Shown: positions 37,531 through 46,447, counted from the stretch's first letter. The stretch: 63,955 nt of DNA from Armatimonadaceae bacterium (GCA_030447685.1 JAUJOK010000025.1:17463-81417), one strand, 5' to 3'. Made by a program: numbers and translations. Notes: a model not told the origin generated them from the letters alone.

Positions 37531-38208
37531 ATGGCGGATAAGAAAGCCCTGATCGTGTGGGGCGGCTGGAACGGGCATGAACCGGAGCAGGTCGCCGGTA
37601 TTTTTAAAGAGGCGCTGGAACGCAGCGGCTTTTCGACTGAAGTGTCGGATACGCTGGACGCTTTTCTGGACGTCGAAAAGCTGAAAAGCCTCGACCTGAT
37701 CGTACCGATCTGGACGATGGGCAAGATCAGCAACGATCAACTGAAGCCGCTGCTGGAGGCGGTCAGGAGCGGCGTCGGAATCGGCGGCTGCCACGGCGGG
37801 ATGTGTGACTCGTTCCGCGAGGCGACCGAATACCAGTTCATGACCGGCGGGCAGTGGGTGGCGCACCCCGGCAACGACGGCGTCGAGTACACGGTCAAGA
37901 TCACCCAGCCCGACCATTTCATCATGCAGACCAGCCCGGCGGAGTTCGGCGTCAAGTCGGAGCAGTATTATATGCACGTCGATCCCGCCGTGCAGGTGCT
38001 GGCGACAACCCGCTTCCCGACGGCGGACGGTCCGCATGTCAAGAACGGCGAGTTCGACATGCCGGTTGTCTGGACGAAGTACTACGGCGAGGGGCGCGTC
38101 TTTTACTGCTCACTCGGCCATGTCGCCAACGTCGTCGCGCAGCCGGAGGTGCTGGAAATTTGTACGCGCGGTCTGCAATGGGCGGCGCACGCGGAGAACC
38201 CGGCCTGA
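37531..38208 (+). CDS. ThuA-domain protein (trehalose-utilisation type)
   Basis: A 225-residue protein with a ThuA/glutamine-amidotransferase-like fold. Family features are KKALIVWGGWNGHEPEQVA at the start, SGVGIGGCHGGMCDSF, EYQFMTGGQWVAHPG and GRVFYCSLGHVANV at the end. ThuA domains occur with sugar or glycoside metabolism. ATG 37531 follows AAAGGAG by eleven bases. The next gene starts 31 bases inside its end in another frame, suggesting one transcript with the VanX-type dipeptidase. Confidence 0.85.
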   Translation: MADKKALIVWGGWNGHEPEQVAGIFKEALERSGFSTEVSDTLDAFLDVEKLKSLDLIVPIWTMGKISNDQLKPLLEAVRSGVGIGGCHGGMCDSFREATEYQFMTGGQWVAHPGNDGVEYTVKITQPDHFIMQTSPAEFGVKSEQYYMHVDPAVQVLATTRFPTADGPHVKNGEFDMPVVWTKYYGEGRVFYCSLGHVANVVAQPEVLEICTRGLQWAAHAENPA

Positions 38209-38903
38209 ACGCAGCCATTCCGCCGCTTTCCGAGCCGCCCAATTGGGGCCGCCTGCCGATTCAGGAAAACGGCGAGCCGCTCGTTGCTGTCACAAACGGC
38301 GAGCGGCTTCGGGCGCGGGCGCAGTATGCCGCGATGGGCATTCCCAATGCGCCCACGATTGTCTGCGTGCGTTCGGGCGTGCGCGAGCGGCTGCTGCGGG
38401 CGGCGCGGGCGCTACCGCCCGGCGTCGAACTGCTCGTCCTGGATGGCTTCCGGCCTTTATCCGTGCAGCAGTTTTTGTACGACCATTTCTGGGCCGAGAC
38501 AGCGGCAGCGCACGCGGATTTGTCCGAAGCCGAGATTGCGCGCCGGGTGGGGGAGTTTGTCGCTTCGCCGACCGGCGACCCACTGCGCCCGCCGCCGCAT
38601 CGAACCGGCGGGGCAGTCGATCTTTGCCTGATAGACGCAGACGGCGCGCAACTGCCGATGGGCACGGCGTATGATGAGGCCGCCCCGGCCTCGGCGATGC
38701 GTTATTTCGAAGAACACCCGGCGGAGCCGTTCACGACCAACCGCCGCCTGCTGTTCCACGCCATGACCGGGGCGGGCTTCACGGCCTACCGCGGCGAGTG
38801 GTGGCATTTTGACTACGGTAATCAGCGCTGGGCGAACGGCGCGGGTATGCCCCATGCCTTCTACGGCATTGCCCCCGAACCGCCGGGTGCGGCGAAAGGA
38901 TGA
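38178..38903 (+). CDS. VanX/DdpX-type D-Ala-D-Ala dipeptidase
   Basis: A 241-residue zinc peptidase of family M15D. It has LDGFRPLSVQQ, the zinc motif HRTGGAVD (His141, Asp148) and EWWHFDYG with Glu207 and His210. Such enzymes cleave D-Ala-D-Ala; in glycopeptide-resistant bacteria this is VanX, while DdpX recycles murein peptides. No vanA/H or regulator genes are here, so cell-wall peptide recycling fits better, in line with the dipeptide epimerase and dacB at 27-29 kb. The start ATG 38178 lies inside the ThuA gene. Confidence 0.88.
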   Translation: MGGARGEPGLNAAIPPLSEPPNWGRLPIQENGEPLVAVTNGERLRARAQYAAMGIPNAPTIVCVRSGVRERLLRAARALPPGVELLVLDGFRPLSVQQFLYDHFWAETAAAHADLSEAEIARRVGEFVASPTGDPLRPPPHRTGGAVDLCLIDADGAQLPMGTAYDEAAPASAMRYFEEHPAEPFTTNRRLLFHAMTGAGFTAYRGEWWHFDYGNQRWANGAGMPHAFYGIAPEPPGAAKG

Positions 38904-38906
38904 ATT

Positions 38907-39224
38907 ATGTATGTGGTTTGCGTACCGGTGAAGGTGCTGCCGGGGCAGGGAGAGGCGTTTATCGAACTGATTCGCGGGAATCATGAGGGAAGCCGCCGGG
39001 AGACGGGGAACCTGCGCTTCGACGTTCTGCGGGCGGCGACACCGCCGGGGGAGGGCGAGCCGGAGCAGTTCTTTTTGTACGAAGTGTATCACTCCCCGGA
39101 GGATTTCGCCGCGCACCAGCAGACGCCGCACTATCTGGAGTGGCGGGACGCCGTGGTGCCGCTGCTGGCCGAACCCCGCCAGAGCACGCGCTATGTCTCC
39201 GTCTTCCCGGAACCCTGGAAATGA
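38907..39224 (+). CDS. Antibiotic biosynthesis monooxygenase (ABM) domain protein
   Basis: A 105-residue alpha+beta ABM/LsrG-like protein. VVCVPVKVLPGQGEAFIELI at the start, FLYEVYHSPEDFAAHQQTPHY in the middle and STRYVSVFPEP at the end are typical. Such small dimers catalyse monooxygenation or isomerisation of small molecules. It begins three bases after the dipeptidase gene and overlaps the next gene by ATGA. Confidence 0.85.
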   Translation: MYVVCVPVKVLPGQGEAFIELIRGNHEGSRRETGNLRFDVLRAATPPGEGEPEQFFLYEVYHSPEDFAAHQQTPHYLEWRDAVVPLLAEPRQSTRYVSVFPEPWK

Positions 39225-39466
39225 CGACCTCCTCTGGCCTGCCTCGCGAACTGGTTGTCTTCATCTCCTATGAGAACGACCGCTCGCCTGAGGCCATCGC
39301 GCAAGAGATGGTAAAGGCGCTTGGAGTGGGCCGCGCGGAATACGGCGTCGACTTAATTACTCGAGCCTGCGAGGTTCGCGTCGGCTATGACCGCGCGCTT
39401 TTTGACCAGATACGCGGCTGGCTGACAAGCCGGGGCATCATCCATGATTTCAGTTTTCTGGGCTGA
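39221..39466 (+). CDS. Small hypothetical protein
   Basis: 81 residues starting at ATG 39221, which overlaps the stop of the ABM gene. It is mixed alpha/beta with LVVFISYENDRSPEAIAQEM near the start and IRGWLTSRGIIHDFSFLG at the end. I do not recognise the family. The tight overlap suggests it is the last gene of the ThuA-VanX-ABM transcript. Confidence 0.5.
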   Translation: MTTSSGLPRELVVFISYENDRSPEAIAQEMVKALGVGRAEYGVDLITRACEVRVGYDRALFDQIRGWLTSRGIIHDFSFLG

Positions 39467-39484
39467 GCCGCGCCGCTGAATGAG

Positions 39485-39490
39485 ATATAA
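39485..39490 (+). promoter_or_regulatory. -10-like TATAAT upstream of the 5'-nucleotidase gene
   Basis: ATATAAT at 39484-39490 with no clear -35 hexamer at the right distance. It lies about 50 bases before the proposed GTG start. Confidence 0.35.
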
Positions 39491-39536
39491 TACACAAGGC
39501 GCGCATAGCCGCCACCGCGTAGACGAGGGTATTCCT

Positions 39537-41120
39537 GTGCTCCATTGCTTTCACCGCCGCCGCGCCGCGCTCTGGTCGGCGCTCGTTTTCCTGACAATCT
39601 CCGCGCCGCTTGCCGCCAAGCCGGGCGACATGAAGCGGTTCGTCGTGCTGCACTCCAACGACCAGCACGGGCATCTGCTGCCGTTTTCGTACCCGGATCG
39701 CGTTTCCCCGCAGGATGACGTAGCGCAGATGCCGGTTCGCAAGAACATTGGGGGGATCGCCCGGCGCGCGACGCTTATCAAGCAGATACGCGCCCGTGAA
39801 AAAAACGTTTACCTGTTCGATGCCGGGGACTGTATGGACGGCACGCCGTTCTCCACGGAGTTCCTCGGCAAGGCGGACTACGACGCCATGAATGGAGCCG
39901 GTTACGACTACGCAGTGCCGGGAAATCACGATTTCAATATGACGGCGAAGCAGTTTCAGGAGCTGACACAGTTGGTGAAGTTCCCGTACCTGCTTGCCAA
40001 TGTCTACGAAAAGAACAGCGACAGGACGCCGTTGCCGCCTTATACCATTGCCAACTGGGACGGCCTGAAGGTGGCCGTTTTCGGCCTGACTACCTACTCT
40101 TCCCGCACGTATAAGGCAGTCGAAGAAGCGTTTCGCATGCGCGATCCCATCGAAGTGGCGCGTGAACTGGTGCCGAAGCTTCGCCGGGAAGCCGACCTGG
40201 TGGTAATGGTGGCGCACAATGGGCTGGATGTGGACCGGCAGATCGCGCGCACGGTACCGGGTATCGACATCATGGTGGGGGGACATTCGCACACGCGCCT
40301 TCCGCGCGGCGTGTATGTGCTGGCCGATAATCCGGGGCCGAACGACCCGAAGGGAACGATCATCGTGCAGGCGCATCAATGGGTCGGCGAATTGGGCCGC
40401 CTCGATGTGACCGTGACAGAGGGACAGAACCAGGATTGGCGTGTGACCGGTTACGCGGCGGGTCTGGTTCCGGTGACGGGACAGTATGCGGAAGACACCA
40501 GGGTCGCCCGGACGGTAGCGAGCTATTGGGACCGTATCAAAGACAAGTACACGCCGGTTATCGGGCAGGCGGCGGCGGATTTCTCCGAGGTAGACGGCCT
40601 GGACCCGACGAACTACTACCTGGTCACGGATGCCGTGCGTGAGGCATTCGGCACGGAGATCGAACTGGAAAACTTCGGCGGCGTCCGTGCCCCGATTGCC
40701 CGAGGCCCGATCACGATGGCCGATGTGGTGACGATGCTGCCCTTCGGCAACACCATCTACACCTTTAAGATAAAGGGTTCCGAGCTAAAGCGCGCGCTGA
40801 TCGAAACGCGCCCGGCCACGTCGGCGACGCTGCGCTATGAGCTGCGCCGCCAGCCGCAGACCACGCCCGGCCAGCAGCGCAGCGCATGGAACCTCGTAAG
40901 CGCCACCGTCAATGGCCAGCCGGTTGAAGATGACCGTGTTTATACCGGAGCGGCCTCGTCCTACTACTTTACGCGCGTCTTAAAACCCTACGCTCTGGAT
41001 GGGGTGGACACGGGCCGCAAGCGCCTGGATATTGTGGTGGACTATATTCGCCGGAACGGCGTCATCTCGCCCAAAGAAGACGGTCGGGTCAAGCTTATCG
41101 GCGGCGGCGCGTACAATTAG
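39537..41120 (+). CDS. Secreted 5'-nucleotidase / UshA-type metallophosphoesterase
   Basis: About 527 residues from GTG 39537. A signal peptide (RAALWSALVFLTISAPLAA) leads into the metallophosphoesterase domain: VLHSNDQHGHL, FDAGDCMDG, GNHDFN and GGHSHT supply the two-metal site. The 5'-nucleotidase C-terminal domain follows with NFGGVRAPIARGPITMADV and a LPFGNTIYTFKI segment. These enzymes release phosphate from extracellular nucleotides. The start was set at GTG because the upstream in-frame ATG would place a charged segment before the signal peptide. Confidence 0.85.
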   Translation: MLHCFHRRRAALWSALVFLTISAPLAAKPGDMKRFVVLHSNDQHGHLLPFSYPDRVSPQDDVAQMPVRKNIGGIARRATLIKQIRAREKNVYLFDAGDCMDGTPFSTEFLGKADYDAMNGAGYDYAVPGNHDFNMTAKQFQELTQLVKFPYLLANVYEKNSDRTPLPPYTIANWDGLKVAVFGLTTYSSRTYKAVEEAFRMRDPIEVARELVPKLRREADLVVMVAHNGLDVDRQIARTVPGIDIMVGGHSHTRLPRGVYVLADNPGPNDPKGTIIVQAHQWVGELGRLDVTVTEGQNQDWRVTGYAAGLVPVTGQYAEDTRVARTVASYWDRIKDKYTPVIGQAAADFSEVDGLDPTNYYLVTDAVREAFGTEIELENFGGVRAPIARGPITMADVVTMLPFGNTIYTFKIKGSELKRALIETRPATSATLRYELRRQPQTTPGQQRSAWNLVSATVNGQPVEDDRVYTGAASSYYFTRVLKPYALDGVDTGRKRLDIVVDYIRRNGVISPKEDGRVKLIGGGAYN

Positions 41121-41157
41121 GCGCGCCGCCTGCCGCGTGGTCGCGGCAGATTCCGGT

Positions 41158-41769
41158 TCATAATGAGGACGTTAGCGAGACACTGCTGCTTGCTGGGCGG
41201 CGGTGGTGGCGGCGGAGCAGTTTCAGATTCCCCGTGTGCGCATCGATCCCCACCACTGCGCGGGAACTGCCCGACCGCCACTGAACATACCAGGTTCTGC
41301 CGACTTTCCTCACCCCGTCGGTAACGCCACGGGAGGAGCGCTCTGCTTCGGCTCCCAGAATGTCCAGCCAGTAGTACGCCGTTTCCACCGCCTCGCTCGG
41401 GCGGCGTATCTGCCCCTCATCGTCCCCTCGCCCGCGAACCGCACAGGTCAGCCGCAGAAGAGCACCCGTATCGACATCGAATATAACCATGAACTTCGAA
41501 CTGCTGGCGCTGTCTATGCCAGAGACGGTGCAGACATCAATGATCTCGCCGTGGCGGTCACAGTAGCTTTGAGCAGAAAGGGTCCATTCCATTCCTGCCG
41601 CCGCCTTCGGGCCAAGCTTTTCGGTCAGCCGCGCCGCCCTGTCTAAAAACTGCTCGCCGGTAAAGTTTCCCATTCGTTCAGGTATCTCCTTTGCGCCCTG
41701 CCAGCGGCACGCAGCGAGCAGAAACAGAACAAAAGCGATCAGGGCGGTGAGATAGAGGCGAATCAGCAT
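41158..41769 (-). CDS. Putative lipoprotein, PepSY-like
   Basis: A 203-residue protein with a lipobox (FLLAAC at residues 16-21). The body has FMVIFDVDTGALLRLTC and VVGIDAHTGNLKLLRRHHRR, two short beta segments of the PepSY/YcdB type. It resembles the secreted protein at 35207 in architecture. Its start is upstream of a region with several short inverted repeats (41787-41870), which may be operators. The gene ends convergently 38 bases past the 5'-nucleotidase. Confidence 0.6.
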   Translation of the reverse strand: MLIRLYLTALIAFVLFLLAACRWQGAKEIPERMGNFTGEQFLDRAARLTEKLGPKAAAGMEWTLSAQSYCDRHGEIIDVCTVSGIDSASSSKFMVIFDVDTGALLRLTCAVRGRGDDEGQIRRPSEAVETAYYWLDILGAEAERSSRGVTDGVRKVGRTWYVQWRSGSSRAVVGIDAHTGNLKLLRRHHRRPASSSVSLTSSL

Positions 41770-42031
41770 GGGACGCTCCTTTCGCAGTATCTTTATCGAT
41801 ACTGGCGGGCCTTTCTACGAAATTTTTCGTATATAAGACGCCTGGAAACTACGAAAAGTTACGTAGTTTCGTGGGAGCAGTCTTTTTATTTTCAGAATAT
41901 AGAGACAGTTTGCGACGGGTCGGATAGCAAAGCCGCGAATCGGCGAAGGCTCCTGACGCCGGTCGTCCAAACGCCGAACCAGGGGGAAGCTTGGTGGCTG
42001 AAGGGTTCACCTCGCCGCCAAACGCAAAAAA
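41770..42031. promoter_or_regulatory. Intergenic region with inverted repeats and GC-rich foldable stretch
   Basis: Reading + strand: ACGAAA-TT-TTTCGT (41817-41830) and GAAACTACG, eight-base loop, CGTAGTTTC (41845-41870) are perfect inverted repeats upstream of the lipoprotein gene. Then 41905-42030 is GC-rich, with GCCG/CGGC stems and repeated GCAAAGCC- and CGCCAAACG-like pieces. I could not assign it to a known riboswitch. Confidence 0.35.
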
Positions 42032-42065
42032 CCAGGGGGCGCTGCTCCCCTGGTTTTCTTTTTTC
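42032..42065. terminator. Bidirectional terminator at the end of the ispA operon
   Basis: Arms CCAGGGG and CCCCTGG with a small loop, A run before and T run after, so it works in both directions: for the minus-strand ispA operon and for any plus-strand transcript entering from 41.9 kb. Confidence 0.8.
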
Positions 42066-42075
42066 TTAGGCTTGC

Positions 42076-42987
42076 TTACATTTCGCGTTCTACAATATAG
42101 CGGGCGAAGGCGCGGAGAGGTTCCGCCCGATGGTCGAGAGGGGATAATGCCGAAAGTGCCGCCTCCGATGCTTCACGAGCGAGGCGGAACGAATCTTCCA
42201 GACCGAAGACGCGTGGATAGGTCGCCTTTTCGTTCTTCTGATCCGATCCGGTCTGCTTGCCCAGTTTGGCATCATCGCCGGTAACATCGAGAATGTCGTC
42301 CACGATCTGGAAAGCCAGGCCGATATGCTCCCCGTATTCGCGCAGCGCCTTTTCCTGCGCTACCCCCGCACCCGCGAGCCATGCGCCGGAAAGAATGGCC
42401 GCATGCAGCAGCGCGCCGGTTTTACGCTCGTGGATATTGCGCAGGGTGGCGGCATCCACCGCTTTGCCCTCGTAAAAGATGTCGTCCACCTGCCCTCCGA
42501 CCATACCCATCGTTCCCGAGGCATCCGCAATCAGCGAAACGACTCGCAGCAACAAAGCGGGATCCCCGCTCTGATAGCGGGTGATGGTGCCAAAAGCCAG
42601 AGTATGCAACGCATCCCCCGCAAGAATTGCCATCGCTTCGCCAAATTTCTTATGGGCGGTCGGCGCGCCCCGCCGGAAGTCGTCATCGTCGATGGCGGGC
42701 AGATCGTCGTGAATGAGCGAGAAAGTATGGACCATCTCCAGAGCGCATGCCGTGGGCAGGATGGCTTCGGCGCTCCCGCCGACCGCTTCAGCGCTGGCAA
42801 TGCAGAGCAGGGGGCGAATCCGCTTGCCGCCGCAGAACAGGGAATAGCGCATGGCCTCGTGCAGCGAAGCGGGGGGAACGGAAGCATGCGGCGTGTATCG
42901 CTCCAGGCCGTCCTGAACCAGACGCAGCCGCGCCGCCACATAGCCGGTAAAGTCGAACACCGCGCCTGCGCTTACGCTCGTGCTCAT
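42076..42987 (-). CDS. ispA: Polyprenyl synthetase (farnesyl/geranylgeranyl diphosphate synthase)
   Basis: A 303-residue short-chain prenyl transferase. The first aspartate-rich motif is HDDLPAIDDDDFRRG and the second is FQIVDDILDVTGD; GGKRIRPLL lies near residue 50. It condenses IPP units for quinones, lipids and undecaprenyl synthesis. ATG 42987 overlaps the folD stop. It ends the efp-acc-nusB-folD-ispA cluster, followed by a terminator at 42032. Product chain length cannot be told from these motifs alone. Confidence 0.92.
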   Translation of the reverse strand: MSTSVSAGAVFDFTGYVAARLRLVQDGLERYTPHASVPPASLHEAMRYSLFCGGKRIRPLLCIASAEAVGGSAEAILPTACALEMVHTFSLIHDDLPAIDDDDFRRGAPTAHKKFGEAMAILAGDALHTLAFGTITRYQSGDPALLLRVVSLIADASGTMGMVGGQVDDIFYEGKAVDAATLRNIHERKTGALLHAAILSGAWLAGAGVAQEKALREYGEHIGLAFQIVDDILDVTGDDAKLGKQTGSDQKNEKATYPRVFGLEDSFRLAREASEAALSALSPLDHRAEPLRAFARYIVEREM

Positions 42988-43886
42988 AGCGCGCCCGTCG
43001 TGGTGCTGCGCCGTACGCTACTCTCCGCCGCCTTTACGGTATTGGCGAGCAGGAGAGCAATGGTCATCGGGCCGACGCCGCCGGGAACCGGGGTGATGGC
43101 CGAGGCGACGCGAGCGCAGGAGGCGAAATCGCAGTCGCCCACATCGTGATCGCGTCCGGGTACGCGGTTATATCCGGCGTCCAGCACCACCGCACCCGGT
43201 TTGAGCATATCGCCGGTAATCATTTCGGGCCGCCCGACGGCGGCCACCAGTATATCGGCCTGCCGGGTGATGTCGGCCAGATTGCGGGTTTTGGAGTGGC
43301 ACACGGTGACGGTGGCGTTACGGTTCAGCAGCAGAAGCGCCATCGGCTTGCCCAAAATCACCGAGCGGCCAATAACGACGGCGTGCTTCCCTTCAATGGG
43401 CAGTTCGTACCGGTCGAGCAGCTCAACCATTCCCGCCGGGGTGCAGGCGACAAAGGCGGCCTCGCCCTTCACCAGATCGCCCAGCGACCCGCGCCCGATG
43501 CCGTCTACGTCCTTTTCCGGCGCGACGGCGGCCAGGATGGCATATTCGTCCATACCGGAGGGCAGGGGATGCTGGACCAGAATCCCATGGATGTTCGGGT
43601 CGGCGTTCAGTTCGCGCACGGCGTCCATGACCTGCTGCTGCGTGGCATCCGAGGGAAATTCACGGGAAACCGAATGGATGCCCGCTCTGGCGCAGGCGCG
43701 CCGCTTCATGGCGACGTAGGTAACGGAGGCCGGATTGTCACCTGCGAGGACGGCTGCCAGACCCACGGTGACGCCGTGCTGTGTTTTTAGAACTGCCGCG
43801 CGGTGTGCCACCTCGGCGCGGATCGTTTTTGCCGTCGCCGTACCGTCCAGAATCACGGGGTTGCTACGGGCCGGGCTGCTGCTCAT
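42984..43886 (-). CDS. folD: Methylenetetrahydrofolate dehydrogenase/cyclohydrolase
   Basis: A 300-residue bifunctional enzyme of one-carbon metabolism. YVAMKRRACARAGI holds the catalytic Lys; EKDVDGIGRG and VIGRSVILGKPMALLLLNRNATVTVCHSKT bind the cofactor, and PVPGGVGPMTIALLLANTV ends the fold. ATG 43886 is preferred to an earlier GTG; it lies inside the end of nusB. Its stop overlaps ispA. Confidence 0.95.
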   Translation of the reverse strand: MSSSPARSNPVILDGTATAKTIRAEVAHRAAVLKTQHGVTVGLAAVLAGDNPASVTYVAMKRRACARAGIHSVSREFPSDATQQQVMDAVRELNADPNIHGILVQHPLPSGMDEYAILAAVAPEKDVDGIGRGSLGDLVKGEAAFVACTPAGMVELLDRYELPIEGKHAVVIGRSVILGKPMALLLLNRNATVTVCHSKTRNLADITRQADILVAAVGRPEMITGDMLKPGAVVLDAGYNRVPGRDHDVGDCDFASCARVASAITPVPGGVGPMTIALLLANTVKAAESSVRRSTTTGAL

Positions 43887-44346
43887 CCGCGTTCGAGTCT
43901 CCTGCGTCACCGCCGCCGTTGCCCCTCTTGTCCATCTCGCGCACCAGCGTTCCCAGGACGCCGTTGACGAAGCGCCCCGACTCGCCGGTGCTGAACTTTT
44001 TTGCCAGTTCCACGGCTTCGTTTACGACCACGCCCGGCGGAGCATCCGAGGCGCGGTACAATATCTCGGCGGCGGCCATACGCAGGATGTTGCGATCCAC
44101 CACGGTTTGCCGCTCGATAGGGAAGCCGGTCGCCAGGCGGTCAAGTGTGGCGTCTATCTCTTTCTGATTACGCAGCGTCGCCGCCACCAGAGCCTGCGCA
44201 AATTCGGAAGCCTTCTCATCCCATTCGGGATTCTCCGCCGCCTCCACGAATGCCTCTTCCGCCGTCTGCTTGCCCACCTCCACCGTGTAAAGGACTTGCA
44301 GTGCCCGCTCGCGCGCCACCCGTCGCAGTGATGTTGTCTTACTCAT
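43864..44346 (-). CDS. nusB: Transcription antitermination factor NusB
   Basis: A 160-residue helical protein that binds boxA RNA with NusE and promotes rRNA transcription. Start LRRVARERALQVLYTVEVG, the helix ILRMAAAEILYRA, VVNEAVELAKKFS and FVNGVLGTLVREM near the end are family landmarks. It lies ten bases after the DUF2273 gene and overlaps folD. Confidence 0.93.
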   Translation of the reverse strand: MSKTTSLRRVARERALQVLYTVEVGKQTAEEAFVEAAENPEWDEKASEFAQALVAATLRNQKEIDATLDRLATGFPIERQTVVDRNILRMAAAEILYRASDAPPGVVVNEAVELAKKFSTGESGRFVNGVLGTLVREMDKRGNGGGDAGDSNADEQQPGP

Positions 44347-44355
44347 GATGATGCG

Positions 44356-44538
44356 TCATTCCGGGTCGAAGGAGCCACCGAAGGAGTAGCCGAGATACAG
44401 AAAAACCGCAATGATGAGCGCGGCGCCCAGACCGATGCGTAAAACGATCCAGGCAAGAACGAACCCTGCCAAAAGGCCAAGCGTTCGTCCCCGATGTTTC
44501 CCCCACCAGGCCGCAAGACGATTTTCCCACTCGTTCAT
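44356..44538 (-). CDS. DUF2273 small membrane protein
   Basis: A 60-residue protein beginning MNEWENRLAAWWGKHRG with one or two hydrophobic helices (LGLLAGFVLAWIVLRIGLGAALIIAVFLYLG). DUF2273 usually lies between the Asp23 gene and nusB in Firmicutes-type operons; here Asp23 itself is absent. ATG 44538 follows GGAGGG by five bases. Function unknown, envelope-related by context. Confidence 0.75.
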   Translation of the reverse strand: MNEWENRLAAWWGKHRGRTLGLLAGFVLAWIVLRIGLGAALIIAVFLYLGYSFGGSFDPE

Positions 44539-44641
44539 TGTACCCTCCGTTAAACCCGTTAAGCGGCGTCGGTTGAGTTTGGGCAGGGGCAGAATGTCGT
44601 CCGGGAAAACCGGCAGGCGGGCAGCAGCCACTTTGCTGCTG

Positions 44642-46003
44642 CTATATCGCCAGGCCCGCCTCTTCCATCAACCGGGGCAGAAACGCCGTGGAAACGGCAT
44701 TCTCAATGTAACGCTCATCCTCCAGGATGCGCTGCAAAAAGGGGATGTTGGTCGGGCTGCCTTCGATCTCGAACTCTTGAAGGCAGCGACGCATACGCGC
44801 AATCGCTTCCGTGCGGTCGGGTGCCCACACGATCACCTTCGCGAGGTTAGAATCATAAAACGGCGGCACGGTATAGCCCCCGTAGATCTGCGTATCCACA
44901 CGAACCCCCAGGCCACCTGGGAAGCGCACCTGGGACAGGGTTCCGGCGGCGGGCGCAAAGCCTTTCTGCGGGTCCTGCGCGGTAACACGGCATTCGATGG
45001 AGTGGCCGTTCCACACGATCTCTTTTTGATGCAGGGTCAGCGCTTCACCGGCGGCGATGCGTATCTGCCAGCGCACCAGGTCTATGCCGGTGACCGCCTC
45101 AGTGACCGGGTGCTCCACCTGAATGCGGGTGTTCATCTCCATGAAGTAAAAGTTTTCGTCCGGTGTGAAGATGAACTCCACCGTTCCCGCATTCGCGTAA
45201 CCGACCGCTTTGGCGGCGCGCACCGCCGCTTCGCCGATTCGCCTGCGCAGTGCCGGTGTCAGCGTCGCCGAGGGCGCTTCCTCGACTACCTTCTGGTGAC
45301 GGACGGTTTGCAGGCTGCATTCGCGCTCCCCCAGATGAATGCCGTGGCCGTGCTCATCGAAAAGCACCTGCACCTCGATATGGCGCATGTCGCGAATGTA
45401 TTTCTCCAGATAAACATCAGCGTTACCAAAGGAGGCGGCAGCTTCGGCCTGCGCCACCTTGAGGACGCGCACCAACTCTTCTTCATCCTCTACGACACGA
45501 ATACCTCGCCCGCCGCCGCCTGCCGTCGCCTTGACGACCACCGGGTAGCCGATGCGTCCGGCCACGCGCAGCGCCTCAGTTTCGTTCGCCAGAATGCCGT
45601 CGGAGCCGGGCACAATAGGCACCTTGGCCTTTTGCATGGTTTCGCGCGCTGTGGCCTTATCGCCCATGCGCTCGATAGCATCGGGAGAGGGGCCGATAAA
45701 CTTGATGCCGCAGGCCGCGCATACCTCCGCAAAGGAGGCATTTTCCGACAGAAAGCCGTAGCCGGGATGAATAGCCTCCGCGCCCGTGATCAGGGCGGCG
45801 CTGACGATGTTGGGGATGTTAAAGTAGGAATCTTTGGACGGGCCGGGACCGATGCAGATTTTTTCATCAGCCAGGTGAACCGGTAGAGAGTCGGCGTCCG
45901 CTTCAGAATAGACGGCAACCGTTGCGATATTCATCTCGCGGCAGGCGCGGATAATGCGAACCGCGATTTCGCCGCGATTGGCAATCAGGATTTTCTTGAA
46001 CAA
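44642..46003 (-). CDS. accC: Biotin carboxylase subunit of acetyl-CoA carboxylase
   Basis: A 453-residue ATP-grasp carboxylase that carboxylates biotin on AccB. FKKILIANRGEIAVRIIRAC at the start, the ATP-binding glycine loop AGGGGRGIRVV, EKYIRDMRHIEVQVLFDEHG and MEMNTRIQVEHPVTE are intact. The catalytic machinery therefore looks normal, in contrast to the AccB-like gene nearby whose biotin site is altered. A pseudopilin gene separates the two. Confidence 0.95.
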   Translation of the reverse strand: MFKKILIANRGEIAVRIIRACREMNIATVAVYSEADADSLPVHLADEKICIGPGPSKDSYFNIPNIVSAALITGAEAIHPGYGFLSENASFAEVCAACGIKFIGPSPDAIERMGDKATARETMQKAKVPIVPGSDGILANETEALRVAGRIGYPVVVKATAGGGGRGIRVVEDEEELVRVLKVAQAEAAASFGNADVYLEKYIRDMRHIEVQVLFDEHGHGIHLGERECSLQTVRHQKVVEEAPSATLTPALRRRIGEAAVRAAKAVGYANAGTVEFIFTPDENFYFMEMNTRIQVEHPVTEAVTGIDLVRWQIRIAAGEALTLHQKEIVWNGHSIECRVTAQDPQKGFAPAAGTLSQVRFPGGLGVRVDTQIYGGYTVPPFYDSNLAKVIVWAPDRTEAIARMRRCLQEFEIEGSPTNIPFLQRILEDERYIENAVSTAFLPRLMEEAGLAI

Positions 46004-46033
46004 AGGGAACCGTTTCCGGGTGTGTATTTTGTC

Positions 46034-46447
46034 TTAAAAGCCGGGCACCTGCGGCAGCCCGGTTCCGCCAGCACCGCCGCCGCTGCCGCCGCCGGGAAGG
46101 CGCAGCGTGCCCATGGTCGGGTCGTAGGGGAGAGGCTGCTTCGTTACCTGATCAACCAGCATCTCGTCGGTGACGCCGTAGCGTTTCAGGTCCTGAAGGC
46201 TTTGCGGGTTTTGGCCGTCGTTGTCCATGCGATACATCGAAATCGCCTGGTTTATCTGTGCGACGTAGGCGCTGCCGGCGACCTGCTGCGCTCGCTCACG
46301 TGGAGCAGGCACCTTACGCCCCACCGCGTCCTTGCCGCCGCCGGTCAGGCGCGGAATAAGGATGACCGCCAGGATCGAGATAATAACGATGACGACAAGG
46401 ATTTCAATCAACCCGAAGCCGGAGCGGCTGGTTTTTGCTCGTGTCAT
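46034..46447 (-). CDS. Type II secretion/type IV pilus pseudopilin-like protein
   Basis: A 137-residue prepilin. The processing site and helix are SG-FGLIEILVVIVIISILAVILIPRL, with cleavage before Phe and Glu at +5. A GspG-like body (QNPQSLQDLKRYG, LPYDP) follows, then a Gly-rich tail. It overlaps the AccB-like gene (ATGA) and precedes accC, so a pilin gene is embedded in the fatty-acid operon. pilT lies 2 kb away on the other strand. Confidence 0.85.
   Translation of the reverse strand: MTRAKTSRSGFGLIEILVVIVIISILAVILIPRLTGGGKDAVGRKVPAPRERAQQVAGSAYVAQINQAISMYRMDNDGQNPQSLQDLKRYGVTDEMLVDQVTKQPLPYDPTMGTLRLPGGGSGGGAGGTGLPQVPGF

Noticed and set aside
38178..38903. Vancomycin resistance cluster
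   Set aside because: Only the VanX-type dipeptidase is present; no vanH, vanA ligase or VanRS regulator lies nearby.
41905..42030. c-di-GMP (GEMM) riboswitch
   Set aside because: GCAAAGCC is present, but the paired tetraloop stem and receptor around it do not fit the GEMM core, and no plus-strand gene follows.
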